From Arthonia radiata (Eukaryota > Ascomycota > Arthoniomycetes > Arthoniales > Arthoniaceae), in contig PSQN01000016.1 of the NCBI GenBank assembly GCA_002989075.1, positions 248,001 through 312,000 on the forward strand: DNA of 64,000 bases, given 5' to 3'. Positions 12,601-23,632 of this stretch are shown here, one piece after another. A program made the position numbers and the translations under genes. Each line of letters starts with the position of its first letter. The stretch's first letter is position 1. Under the pieces are notes generated by a model. It was given only the letters and a program-made list of their open reading frames with translations. It ran no database searches and was not told the origin of the DNA.

Positions 12601-13950
12601 AGAAAGACTAGAAAATAAAGCAATGGGACGTAAAATTAGCTTATCCTAACGCAAAGTTAGACGAGGTTGTCTATATCGAGCAACTAACTGGCCTATCTAA
12701 CGGAACTAATAAAGTTTGTTGAATAAAGAAGGCCCTTTACGGTCTAAAACAGGCCGGCCGACAGTAGAAAGCCTATCTTCAAGAATTACTAAGGGGAATA
12801 GGTTTCAAACCTCTAGTATCCGATTAGTCGGTTTATATTTAAAGAACCGGAAAGCAGGCAATTTTAATCGCCTATATAGACGATATATTAGCTGTATTCG
12901 ATTCTATTGAAACAATCTCTAGAATCTACTAGGAACTAAATAAGACTCTTACAGTTAAGAACTTAGGAGACGTTAGTAAGTTTCTAGAAATTAAAATTAC
13001 CCGAGATCGTCCGACGAAAACGATTTGCCTAGACCAGTCGACTTATTTGGCTAAAATTTTAACCAAATACTTGAAGAAAAACGGCCGAATGCCCGGGAAA
13101 ATACCGCAACCCATCGGCTCAAAATTGACACCAAATCCTAACTAAGCTAGTAGTGCCAATATTTCTAATTATCAGCAACAAATTGGGTCGATTTTGTATC
13201 TAATAACAAAGACAAGACCCGATATTGCCTTTACAACTGGCCTACTAGCCCGGTACATATCGAATCCTAGCAAGAAGCACTAGAGAGTTTTAAGTAGCCT
13301 TTAGGCTTACTTAGATAAAACTTCTAACCTTAGCCTTTACTACAAATCTCCCTTAATAGACGGTATAACCGGCTATTGTAACGTAGATTGGGGGAGGAAC
13401 CTTGGCACCAGGAGATCGACTACCGGCTATATCTTTCTACTTAGGAACAGAGCCCTTAGCTAGAATTTAAAGCTATAAAAAACGGTCGCCTTAAGCTCTT
13501 ATAAGGCCGAATATATAGCCCTTAAAGAAGCTATAAAGGAATAGTTATTTATCCAATTAATTGCTACCAAACTATCCGGAATTTTTAAAGAAAATTCGAT
13601 TACTACCGTTTTAGCGGGTACTTTTAAAAAGTCTGCGGATAAAAAGACTCGGCGGGCTCTAACGCATCAGACAAGCATATATTTGCCCGGGCAAGCCGGT
13701 TAAATTAGACCGAAGACCCCAGTTTTGCCGGTAAAACTGTTACTTATCGACAGCAATTTAGCAAAAGAACTTACAAAAAACCCTACCTTCTAAGCTAAAT
13801 TTAAGTATATTGATATACAGTATTACTATATTAGAGAAAACGTTTAGGCAGGCCAAATAGAGCTTAAATACGTTTTTATAAAGAAACAATTAGCAGACGG
13901 TTTAATAAAACCGATCGACTTAGCTAAAATACTAACGTTTAGAACTTAAA
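9700..13950 (+). pseudogene. Copia gag-pol polyprotein remnant
   Basis: The zinc knuckle near 10450 reads CPFCNKKGYKPATC. In the CX2CX4HX4C family the Tyr position should be His, and a CAT/CAC to TAT change is what RIP makes. In the integrase the HHCC region near 11030 reads WYQQIRY, again with Tyr where His is expected. In reverse transcriptase KARWVAKGYQQ, IKKALYGLKQAG and YIDD are readable, as is the LGDVSKFLEIKI block. RNase H is recognisable near 13370-13560. Dozens of in-frame TAA/TAG codons make it non-coding. The best open piece is 10678-10977, over the protease region. Confidence 0.85.
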
Positions 13951-13994
13951 TTAGCTTATAATCCGGCTAAAACAACTAGTCGATTAAGAAAGTA

Positions 13995-14503
13995 TGTTGA
14001 AAATTAACTAACTAGCTGGTTAGCTAGAACTCTTAGAGGCTTAGAGTATTGGATAGGTTCTATCAGCTATCTCGGTCTAAAATAGAACAAGCCTTTTATC
14101 TAAAGGGTCGGGCCTAGTAGCCCGGACCTAGGACAAAAAGAAGCATTATACGATCTATTCTAGACAGCTAGCCCGTAGTCTAAGACAATACAGAATAAAC
14201 TTAGAGACTAATAGTTTTAGATAGATAAAATTACTGTCTTATACAGTAAGTTACAGGTTATCTAGCTTCTATTAAAAAGAATAGATATTTAGTAAGTCCT
14301 ATATAAGCTACTAAACTTAGATATATAAGCTAGAATCTCTCTAGAGAATTTTAGCTAACAAGACAGACAATATAACAACAGCTTCTCCTTGCTACTAAGT
14401 ATTGTACCTGTACTAAGCCTAAGTATTGTACTAGTCTTAAGCTAGTCTCGTCTTTCTACTCTTTATAGTAGTATCCTTCTTCTTTCCTACACCTTTTTTA
14501 ATA
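13995..14503 (+). repeat. 3' LTR of Copia element
   Basis: 509 bp. Begins TGTTGAAAATTAAC and ends TTTTTTAATA (terminal CA mutated to TA). It differs from the 5' LTR mostly by C/T and G/A changes. Confidence 0.9.
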
Positions 14504-15897
14504 GTTTTATAAAGCAATAATTTATTAATAATAAATATTTATAAAGTAGATAGTATATATTTATTATAAATAATAAGTACTTTAAAGTAAATATTTAAGA
14601 TTATATTAAATATTTTAAAAAGCTAAATATCTTTAATATACTAGTTTTCTTTAAAAAAATTTACTCTATATCTTTAAATAAAAGTTAAATAATAAAATTA
14701 AGTATTAACTACTTTAATTCTTTTTCTAAAATATTACTATAAATAGCTTTTTTAGTAGTTACTAAAGTAAGCTTACTTTTTTTATTTAAATAAGCTTATA
14801 GAACGTTTTTATAGTATTAGAAATTATTATATATAATAAGTAATTTCTCTTTTTTAAGCTAAAAAAGAATCTTATATAACTCTTTTATTTACTTATAAAG
14901 CTAAATTATAAGTATTTAGTAACTTTTATATAACTTTAAACTAAATAGTATATTAAAATATTAGTATTAAGCGCTAATAAAGTAAAAATAGATACTAAAT
15001 ATATATATTAACCTATTATATTACTCTTATATAAATATTCTTAAAAAAATTATAACTATAAGTATAATATATAGTAAATAATAATTAGAATTAAAAGAAG
15101 CGGTCTCTTATAATATATTACTAGCTTACTAAGATTAAAGTAGCTATTAAAGAAAATAATAAAGAAATAGTACTCTTACTTTAAAGTTTAACTAAATTAA
15201 ATATAAAAATTATACAAATATAGTAGAAATAGTTTAGCTTACTTTACTATACAACTTTTTAAAGTATAACTAGTTATTATTTAGTTTTTTTAGATACTTT
15301 AATTCTTTATATACTTAGTATATAAGTATAATAGTAGATGTTATACTACTATTAACTAAAAACTTAGAAAATTAATATATATCTAATTAATAATAGTACT
15401 TTAATTTAAAGTATATATAAAAAACTTCTAATAAGTAGCTAGTATTTAGTATCTATTTTTTATAGTATTTAGTAGCTTTTTAACTAGTACCTTAAAAAAC
15501 TTATATACTGTCTAATTAGCCTTATTAATTACTCTTAAAATTACTTTTAATTACTTTATATAAATTATATAGAGCTATTTTTACTCTACTTTTTTATATT
15601 AAGCTAACTAAGTATACTTTAGTATCTTTACTAAAATAAGATAGCAAAGATAGCTTATCTAACTAAAGTAGCTTATTAAAAGTTTTATAAAAATTTACTA
15701 ATATTATGTAATAAAGTAATAATTACTGTATTAAAGATACTTATTAAAATACTTAAATACATTATAGTTATAAAGAATAAAGATATTTAGAGTTATTATT
15801 AAATATAAAATATATAACTACTAAAAAGCTATAAATTAAGCTTAGACTTTAAATATAAGGTAGTAAAAATTTCTATATTAAGTATTATATAACTATA
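14504..15897. other. Extremely AT-rich RIP relic, origin unidentified
   Basis: Almost 1.4 kb dominated by TATA, TTAA and TAAAG words with very few G or C runs. No open frame and no recognisable transposon motif survives on either strand when I read through the stops. The composition fits an old, heavily RIP-mutated repeat. The right edge is sharp and falls at the short tandem repeat at 15898. Confidence 0.6.
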
Positions 15898-15941
15898 AAT
15901 CCCCTATGAATCCCCTATAAATCCTCTACGAAAGCCCTACG
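15898..15941. repeat. 11-bp tandem repeat, four units, at the compartment edge
   Basis: Four units of 11 bp in a row: AATCCCCTATG, AATCCCCTATA, AATCCTCTACG, AAAGCCCTACG. They lie exactly where the AT-rich block gives way to normal-GC sequence. Confidence 0.75.
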
Positions 15942-16844
15942 AAGAGGGTACTACAACCCTACGCACGCTTAAATATACTCTCCTGCCGAAAGGTTCAGGG
16001 TCTGAGTCAACTGAGACTAGCCACGGGCGGGCTATACAGCGGACCTTACCTCGTCTTGTCACCCTGGACTCTCGTCCTCATTACGCTTGGCCATGCACAA
16101 AGGCGGATACTGTATGAATGAAGATGTCTTGGCGGACCGGTTACAACTCTCAATCTCATACCATCGTGGCCAGCGGCAGTATAGCCGATGCACCGCTTAG
16201 TATGGGCCAGACTACGGAGCAGGGTTCGAGCACCATTATACTGCCACCTCAAACGGACTGAGAGAGACGCAATGCGATGTTCAATTGGGTTTGCGGCATG
16301 GAAGAGCAAAAGGCGAGGGTTGATAGTCTATGGTAGCACAGCTTGAGTGCGTGGCAGGCTTGGAGCCTTACTGATCGCTTACAGTTGACGCGGACGGCAT
16401 GCTCTGCTCGTGCTTCTGTGCTGAACGTCCGAAGTCAATTTCAAGCGGTTGCTGATCGTTGCGCAGACGTCTTGCAACTCAATGAAGCTGGACTTCTCTG
16501 CGCAATTGCTGTAAGGCGCTTCGAACGCCCGAACGCGGTCTCGGGAGCAGCATTGTGGTGCTGGAAAACGGTGCACCAATGTGTCAGGTGCGTAAGCAGG
16601 TGCCGAAATAGCCTTCCCTTGACTACCTGTTGCCACCGCAAACAGATCCACTAAACAGTAATAGCGGTGCGTTTGCCTTCAGCAGCTGCTTCACCTTTAC
16701 GGTGTGATATTTATGTATATATATATTTATACGACTCGATTCCTTCTAGATGTGATTTCACACCTTTGTCTGGAGAAGCCACAACAACAACAACAACTCA
16801 CGACGCCTCCTGGCATACAAGGGACGTGACAGCCCTGACCAGCC
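15942..16844. other. Gene-free spacer and upstream region
   Basis: Composition is normal for the gene island. Short ORFs exist on both strands (for example 16343-16654 plus and 16046-16309 minus), but none has a recognisable domain or splice structure. Near the right end are a TATA-rich stretch (about 16707-16725) and an ACA-repeat (about 16782-16797), plausibly promoter and 5' UTR of the gene starting at 16845. Confidence 0.5.
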
Positions 16845-18845
16845 ATGGACTCAAATGTTCATGATGAAGCGAGACATGCAGACTCTGCCGCACCTGATGA
16901 AGGATCAAGCAGGAAATGTCCATATCTCTATGCTCTGGCAGTCTCGGGACCAAGAACCATTTCGGATAGAAACAGCAGAGAACGCGACTGCAATGCTGCG
17001 AAGCCTCAAAAGCATCAGTGTAGCCAGTGCTGCATGGTCGAGACCGCAATTGAAACGACACACCAACAAGGTGACACCAACGACGACGGCCGTGAGAGAT
17101 GTCACGACTATTGCAAACAATGCTCGAACGCCAGTGATGACTGTATTCAGCATCCCTTTGTCTGCTGGAGCTCCCCTAGCGATTTTGATCCCTATCAAGA
17201 CGTACCGGATCAAATCCACGATTTCCTTTATTGCGACCGTCAAGGTATGTTGGGCAACACACACATGGGTCTGTGGCAGTATGGTCACTTTGGTGAGATT
17301 TCCATCCGAAACACGAAGCGCGCTCTCGAGTATTCCATTTACGTACCTGTCACGGAGTTCCCACATCACCCAAAGCCGGATCACGATATATCTTCTGGGG
17401 TGTCCATGTCAGGAGGCCAGTCCATCTCGCCGGCACCTGCGGTCTCGTTTGAGGTGCCGCCGGTCTTGGCCGCGAATGCGAAATATGCTCTTGACAGGAT
17501 TGTCGCTGAGCTCGCGCATTCCTATTACACTCGGGCTCATGTATGGGTGGACAAAGAGCAAGTCCAGCCTCAGACATTCAATACGTGGGCTTGCGCACCC
17601 TTCTATGACGACGTTACTATCATCGAGGTCATGCTGTTCGACAAATTTCCGGACCGACCCACCACCCGCCTTTCCATCCCGACCCAAGTTCAATATCATG
17701 GCTCTGATGAGGATGTGAGCTACGCTGTCTTCCACAACGTGATCCCCGAAATGACCGTGTGGGTTCTCTGTGGAATGCAGTGGATACAATCATCGGACTG
17801 GAAAGTAACTGTGCAAGCCGTGTCTGCAGAGATGAACATTGCGTGTGCGATGGATTATTGCCAGTTGAAGCAGCCTCCACAAGATGCGAAAAAAGCGGAG
17901 AGCTTGATGAACCAAGCCATCGAAGCCAAAATAGTTGACCAGAGAGTCAAAGAGACGGTCTCGCTTGGAGACTTCTTCGTTGTGCTTCCGACAGAGATTC
18001 GAGAGATGATACTAAGTCATGCACTTGGTCCAGCGCCCTACAGAAACGAAAGCGGCGTACTGTTCCCATACCGGCATTGGACGTTCGATCCCTGTTACCG
18101 CTCCGGCATCCCCGACCCTAAGGTACAGATCCTTTCAGTGTCGGGGCGATTCGCGCTCGACGCGCTCAACGCTGTCTACAACAATCACGTGCTTGGATTT
18201 ACTATCCCGCGTAACGTCTTGCGATTCATGCAGACTTTTCCTCCCAATCGTTTACGTAACATTTCAACGATCCAGCTCCACTTCCGCGGCGACGTATACC
18301 TTCATTTCTTACGACCATTCTTAGGATTCCGGTTTATGCGAAGCTACTGCGTTAACAGCCACAATTTTAGTAGTCACCCAATTACGGAATTCTTCCATAT
18401 GGAAGACAAAATTTGCCAACGCAAACTCTTTGTACTCTCGGTACATTATCCATGGGCATCTGAAACAGATGCATACGGATTTTCCGGTCGTTGTCATTTC
18501 CAGCTGTGTTAGCTCATTACCAAGGCATTTGTCGATGCTGTCGCCGCTTTCAACGAGAAGATGGCCGTGGGCCAGAGCAACGGTATGCGGATGCGATTGA
18601 GGTTCAAGCGTGGAGGCGATCAGTATGCGCAGAGGTGTCAAGGGATGGGGTGCACGCAGCAGGACAAGGCGCTTGAGGTGCTTGCGGAAGCTTGTGCAGA
18701 GGGTGGAGTCTCGTGGGAAGACCTCGGCGTGGAAACGGACTCACGGATATCAGCACCGAATCGCTGTGATTGTTCAAGGAGATTGGTTACTTACGCAGAC
18801 GAGGATCCATTGACTGGGAAAGTTCGCGACGATGTCGATTACTGA
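16845..18845 (+). pseudogene. F-box/2EXR-like protein with one in-frame stop
   Basis: A 555-codon frame from ATG at 16845 (CCATGG context) stops at TAG 18510-18512, but the same frame stays open to TGA at 18843-18845. The reading past the stop (LITKAFVDAV...RFKRGG) aligns without gaps with CRIVKAFVDAL...RWSGKRG of the gene at 46095-48152. The sequence just before it (CHFQLC) matches CHLLLC there. The middle carries LPTEIREMILSHALGP, the helix typical of fungal F-box-like or 2EXR proteins, matching LPPELRIQIWSYAVKP in the paralogue. TAG is one C-to-T change from CAG, a RIP-type change, and the RIP block ends about 2.6 kb upstream. Likely a recently broken gene of about 666 codons, or a C-terminally truncated protein. 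Function unknown; F-box proteins usually recruit substrates for SCF ubiquitin ligases. Confidence 0.7.
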
Positions 18846-19454
18846 TGGAGGGCTACCGCCGTCAGGTAGGTGACTGGCAAAGTCGGCCAAGGTATACTAA
18901 CACCAGAGATCTCAGTACATGATGGACTGGCGCTTTGTATGTGGACTGCAAGGGAATGCGCATTCCAAGCAAATTACAGAAGCACACCAGTATTGACGCT
19001 CGAGAGTCGAGGGAATCTTTGAGCTACCCTTGTTGTCACACGGCTGAGATGCCACTGGTTGTACCATGAGGTCTCTCACGACAGACACAGCACAATGAAT
19101 GAATACTGAGCTTTCCTCTATCCGCTGTGCTCGTGCAAAGGTTTCTGTCTCGGACATTGGTGGATGAGTAAAGGCTTTCAGATTCCACTTGCCAGCTTCA
19201 ATGCGTCAGAACATAACCGGGATTACGGGGTCAGCTCACGTGGCAGTATGTTGCTTGATGTAAAAAGTTGATAGACTCTTCAGTTCAGAGCTGCAATGTT
19301 GTCTGTTTAAATGGTAAGAGATATTGTTCGTCATAGCGACGGAGTTCCTCTGGGCCATGTCACCTAGAAAGGGCCCTTTCAGCGCTGTCTGATTTCTTAT
19401 CAGTACTATGACCCGCTGCTTTTTTACAGCTCATTAGTCACTTCGTCCTGACAC
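18846..19454. other. Intergenic, convergent 3' ends
   Basis: Lies between the 3' ends of the F-box-like gene and tex1. No supported gene. A short minus-strand frame at 18912-19157 has no recognisable features. Confidence 0.5.
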
Positions 19455-20639
19455 TCATAGTATACCTCCACCAACACCCACAATCTTTAATCCCCCCTCA
19501 CCGTCTTTCCCACCACTGAAGCCGATCCAATAACGTCCTGGGTGCCACGCCACCTCGCCAACTCCCTTCTTCCTCCCCCCTCCCCCCTCCCCAGCCGCAA
19601 CTGGCACCTTACAAACCTCCTCCCCACTCTCCACATGCACCACGCTCAAACCCTCGAACCTAGCGCCTCCATCTACATCCCCCGCCACAATGTACGCGCC
19701 ATCAAAGCTGAAACTCAGACTCCGTGCTGGCCCGCTGAGCATACTTGGATACGTCTGCCTGCAGCTCAAATCCTTGCAGTCCCACAGCGCCACCAGCGAA
19801 TCACTCGCGGCTGTGGCAATATGCCTACCCCTGGGATCCTGAATCGCACATGTGACGGCACTCGGGTGCGCGGCGATCACTTTCTTGACCTCCAGATCCG
19901 GATAGCTCACCAGACTCAGCGTCCCATTATACCCCGGCAGCATCAAGCCTTGCCCAGAATTGAGAAAATTGGGCACGCTCAGCGTGTGGTTCCACTGCTT
20001 CTCACCCTGCACGCTCATCATCCGCCGCGACGCCGACACGATCTTATCGTCCCGCGTTGTCGCTACGATTTCGTCGCCGCCGGCTTGTGGCGGTCGCCAT
20101 GTTAGGCCAAGTCCCGAACTCCCAATTTGCAGCGAGGCGACCTGCGGCGAGCGCGCGCGCACGTCCCAGAGTCGCAACGTCCCATCCAGGCCAAGACTGC
20201 ACAGCTCCGCGTCAGCCGAGGGGTTCCAGATCACACGCTCGGTGTTAGTAAGATGCGGCGGGGGTCTGGCGCGGGGATTCCTCAAACTCGCACTCCCCGC
20301 TGCACTCCCCGCCGCACCATTAGAGCCAGCAGAATCACTCGCCGGCGGCTTCAGCTCCGTGGAGAGCTTGACATCAGCCTTCTGCGGGTTCCAGACGCGG
20401 AGGACGCGGGAGTCGGCGGACGCGATGAGCGTGCCGAGGGGCGACCAGGAGAGCGAGCGGATGTCCTGGGGGGTGGTGCCGGATGTGGAGCGCGGGGGCG
20501 CGGAGGGGTAGACGAGCGGGTCGCGGAAGATGTGCGGTTTTACTAGGAGGAGGGCGGAGGCGAGGGAGGCGGGGGTGCGGGTTTTTTTTGTGAAAGGGAT
20601 GTGCGTTGTGGGCGTGGTGGTGGTTGTTGTGGTGGCCAT
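19455..20639 (-). CDS. tex1: THO complex subunit Tex1/THO3-like WD40 protein
   Basis: 394 codons, intronless, ATG at 20639. The N-terminus has a poly-Thr run, then a basic stretch. WD40 blades follow: RSLSWSPLGTLIASADSRVLRVWNP (about 60-85), VIWNPSADAELCSLGLDGTLRLWDV (about 135-160), GLTWRPP, LPGYNGTLSLVSYPDLE, VTCAIQDPRGRHIATAASDSLVALWD (about 265-290) and a C-terminal VAWHP blade. Order, blade sequences and length fit Tex1/THOC3, a nuclear protein of the THO/TREX complex that couples transcription to mRNA export. An Ala/Gly/Ser-rich insertion (about 95-120) and a Gly-rich loop near the C-terminus are additions to the usual core. It is convergent with the F-box-like gene. A different WD40 protein cannot be fully excluded. 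Confidence 0.75.
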   Translation of the reverse strand: MATTTTTTTPTTHIPFTKKTRTPASLASALLLVKPHIFRDPLVYPSAPPRSTSGTTPQDIRSLSWSPLGTLIASADSRVLRVWNPQKADVKLSTELKPPASDSAGSNGAAGSAAGSASLRNPRARPPPHLTNTERVIWNPSADAELCSLGLDGTLRLWDVRARSPQVASLQIGSSGLGLTWRPPQAGGDEIVATTRDDKIVSASRRMMSVQGEKQWNHTLSVPNFLNSGQGLMLPGYNGTLSLVSYPDLEVKKVIAAHPSAVTCAIQDPRGRHIATAASDSLVALWDCKDLSCRQTYPSMLSGPARSLSFSFDGAYIVAGDVDGGARFEGLSVVHVESGEEVCKVPVAAGEGGGGRKKGVGEVAWHPGRYWIGFSGGKDGEGGLKIVGVGGGIL

Positions 20640-21122
20640 TTGGGGTGGGCTAGGGCGATGATTTGCTGCTAGTGAAGGGTGTAAGGAGGGCGAGATCGCC
20701 TATACTGCTTTCGAGACCGGTGTTTCTTTGATGACTAGCCAGACATGGTGGGCGTGTGAGCTTGTCGAATGTATTGAGCCCCCAGACTCAGCTGGACGCA
20801 ACCGAGTCGAGAAAAGATATCTGTAATTGGCCCAGAAATTGCTCACACCTAGATGGCTCAAAGACTTGTATTTTTTGCTGTTTGATAGGAGGCAGTCGAG
20901 ATGAAGGAGATGAAATACAGTGGTATGCCTAAATCGGTAAAGAGGCGTGTCGAGTGCACAGATCGTGGCACCAAGAGGAGACGATCATGATATTCGCGTC
21001 GACTTTCAGAGCGAGCGTTGCCTCGAACTTCGTAAACATCTTGGTATGCTGGACAAATCAAAAGGCCTAAAGTATCTATGTTTTTCTTATGCCGATTCCT
21101 GTTCCGTGATCCTCGCCAGGCA
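20640..21122. other. tex1 promoter and downstream region of the next gene
   Basis: Upstream of tex1 and downstream of the minus-strand membrane-protein gene. A minus-strand frame at 20858-21229 overlaps the end of the upstream gene and looks like 3' UTR. No independent gene supported. Confidence 0.4.
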
Positions 21123-22223
21123 TCAAGGTATCTCCTTGGCGCGCGGAGTGTAGCCTGCGTTCGACATCTCCCCATTCCGCGGATCCGCTTCTCTTCCTTG
21201 CGTTTTCGCAGTCGACTGCCGAAAGTCATTTGCTTGTGTCATGGCTGATGACCCTGCAGCAGGCTGTCTGTACTCGTTTGGGTGCCCCGCGTCGTGCATT
21301 GGAGTATGTTGTGATTGCTGCTGCGTCTGCATCCCGTTGTCTAGAGATGCAGTCTGAGCCTTCTTGTTACTCCTCCGCCGTCTGAGGAAGAGCACGCCTG
21401 CGATGAGCGCCCGTGCGATCACTCCACTCCCGACTGAAATGCCAAGGACGGCAGCATTGTTCGAGCCCGACGTCTGTTTCTCAGAAATCTGAGCGCTCCC
21501 TTCGGCTGCAGTCGAGCCTGGTTCAGCGGCTGCTTCAATAGCTCCAGATGCTCCAGCTATGCCTGTAGCTTTCATGGCCCGCGCCGAGTATGGCGAAGTG
21601 TAAGGCTCTGCAAGTGTCGACGGAACAACAACATGGCTGCCAGGTTCCGAATCGCAGCCAACGGCTGTAAGAGTGCTCGCGCTTACAATGTACTCGGACT
21701 AGTAGCAAGCTGGACGAGAGCAAGGACTAGAATAACTCTTGTCAGCGTCTCGCTGCTGTTCTGCTGCCCTGACGAGGCCTCGAACCTGCACCACTCACCA
21801 GACAAGATAGTTCTGGGGGTCGCAGGTACCAGGACATGCATCACTCCGCGTGTAATCATAGCAGCCAGTCGGCGGTCCGCAGAAACCTTTACTCGCCCAA
21901 TCGCTGCCCGTCGAACAGCACCCGAAATAGCCTTCGCGTCGCGTGAAGAAACAGTAGCTGGCGGGACAGAATTCCGGGAAATCCTCATCGCCGTTGATGC
22001 AGCCATGAGCAAAAGCTGGTGCTTGCTTGCGTAGCTCTGCGGATAGATGGAAATCGTTTTCCGCTAGGGGTCGTACTGGTGCTGGCGTGGGCACGGGTGT
22101 CCAACCGAGTACTGCGTCACTGTCGGCACTGGATGCTGTTGCCTGTCGTTGCGCGACGGCGACGGCGATCGCTCGTACTGTGAAGTCGGCGCAGACGCAA
22201 TAGATGACCATGAGCCACCGCAT
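21123..22223 (-). CDS. Cys-rich single-pass membrane protein, two exons
   Basis: Exon 1 runs 22223-21799 from MRWLMVIYCVCAD, a weak signal-peptide-like start. It has a Cys-rich ectodomain with motifs CINGDEDFPEFCP, GYFGCCS and ACPGTCDP. A GTGAGT donor lies at 21798. Exon 2 most likely starts at 21681 (acceptor GTAAG, intron 117 nt), which restores a frame of 327 aa. It then gives a Ser/Ala/Gly-rich stalk, one transmembrane segment (VLGISVGSGVIARALIAGVLF) and RRRR followed by a polar tail. Secreted Cys-rich head, stalk, single TM and basic stop-transfer form a common layout for fungal cell-surface or wall-sensor-like proteins. The exact function is unknown. The acceptor is inferred and less certain than the donor. 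Confidence 0.6.
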
Positions 22224-23632
22224 GGTGGGCACAAGGAGGCAGATCGCCGATCAAGTCGAGTCTCAAAGCTCCAACTAATGATACTCCAAGCAGTTCTTGG
22301 AAGGAAGCTATCTCGTTGTCGAGCGTTGGAAGTGCAAGTCCTTCGAAGCGCACGGGAGCTGGCGCTTGCAAGTACAGCGAGCTGAGACAGATGTGATGGA
22401 GGCGTCTAAAGTCTTAGATCCAGACGACGAGTCGCCAAGTCTCGGCGCTGGGCATCAGAGGAGCTGACCGACCTGTTCACTCTGGTCTCAACGCGGACCT
22501 GCGTAGACGCCTTGCTTTGCGATCCAAGGGCACCTGAGGCTCTGAAGTCTGGACGTGAGCTAGGCCGTGGAAGTTATACCATTCAGGCTAGCGCTTCGAC
22601 GCAGGCCAGCGCTTGGCAACGCTGTGCTCGCTTAATCGGTATTGGCAAAGCTGAGCTTCTGTCTGCACGCGGTTGAGTGTTTGCGTCTGGGAGAATGCAC
22701 GGGGGATGCGTTCTCAAATAGCCATCTGTTTCTGCGATACCACGCATCTGATAAGAGTCGACGTCATTTGTCTTTCATATGTTATATTTGAGGTATGTGT
22801 GGTCTAGCAAGGGTAGGCGTACACATCCTGGTAGTATACACCAGGTACCTGGAAAATCACCTTTTAGTATTTGCTTTTATGAGAGCGTCAGGCTAATAGC
22901 TTACACTTGACTTTACTTCAACCGTAGAAAGTAGCTGTCTTGAGTTCAAGAGCTGTAGCGATCGGTAGATTGTACAAAGCTGTTAATAATTTCGATTTTA
23001 GCAGTATTCACAGAGTAGTAGCAGCGCCTGTGGTTCGCGACTATCGTCCCACTGTACCGACAACAATCAGGCCCTTGCGTGTTTCTCTGCTAAATATAGA
23101 GACGATGAGAAAACGATGCAGAATATCACCGGACGTACGCGGATATGCCTTGAAGCCGGCCGGCTGTTTGAAGCTCAATCTGCGGGATGGGAGTGGCACC
23201 GACCTGGTGGTAAAAGCACGAGCTCCAGCGACGATGAATGTTATCGTACGCAGCCAACGCTTAGTCGTGGATGTCGAAGATACTTACCCATTGCAGCCTC
23301 ATCCGAGTCATGCTTGTGCAGCGAAGGGTCCGCAGCGTGAAGAGCTCATGGGCGTGTCGTTGCTGTTCGTTCATCGGCTATCTGCAAACCCTAGTGACCT
23401 GCACCGGTCCGGCAGTCGTTTTTGCTCGGCCCAAACATCCGAGACGGGTGGCTGTTCTCCGGAAGGGATGACGGGATGTATCATCTCATGCTCATGCGGG
23501 TTGAGAACATTGAAAAGCATACGAACACCCAAAGTTTCTTGCACGGTGTGGTTGATTTCAACACTTGAATATTCCTGTATTCTTAAATTCCTGAGACCAA
23601 AGTAGCAAACCCCTTTTTCAGGCGCAGCAATA
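22224..23632. other. 1.4-kb gene-poor interval
   Basis: No supported gene. The longest frame (22940-23605, plus) has no ATG at its left end, no recognisable domain and biased composition. A 12-bp perfect palindrome CCAGGTACCTGG sits at 22841-22852. The right part should contain the promoter of the dehydrogenase at 23633. Confidence 0.4.

Larger units (their letters stand above)
9093..14503 (+). mobile_element. RIP-decayed Ty1/Copia retrotransposon
   Basis: LTRs at 9093-9600 and 13995-14503 flank a plus-strand polyprotein region. In order it holds gag with a zinc knuckle near 10450, a remnant protease near 10650-10930, integrase (about 11030-11900), reverse transcriptase (about 12430-13150, with AYIDDILAVF near 12865) and RNase H (about 13350-13950). 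Integrase before reverse transcriptase is the Copia order. Many codons are TAA/TAG in place of CAA/CAG. The flanking 5-mers are ATATT (9088-9092) and GTTTT (14504-14508) and do not match, so one flank may have been rearranged or too heavily mutated. Confidence 0.9.

Noticed and set aside
16343-16654. 103-codon plus-strand frame before the F-box-like gene
   Set aside because: Overlapped by two minus-strand frames, no features, upstream of a likely promoter.
22841-22852. Perfect palindrome CCAGGTACCTGG
   Set aside because: A single 12-bp palindrome in an intergenic region is expected by chance at this scale and has no partner sites.
22940-23605. 221-codon plus-strand frame
   Set aside because: Begins without ATG, has no domain, no TM pattern and irregular composition; it lies in the intergenic stretch before the SDR gene.
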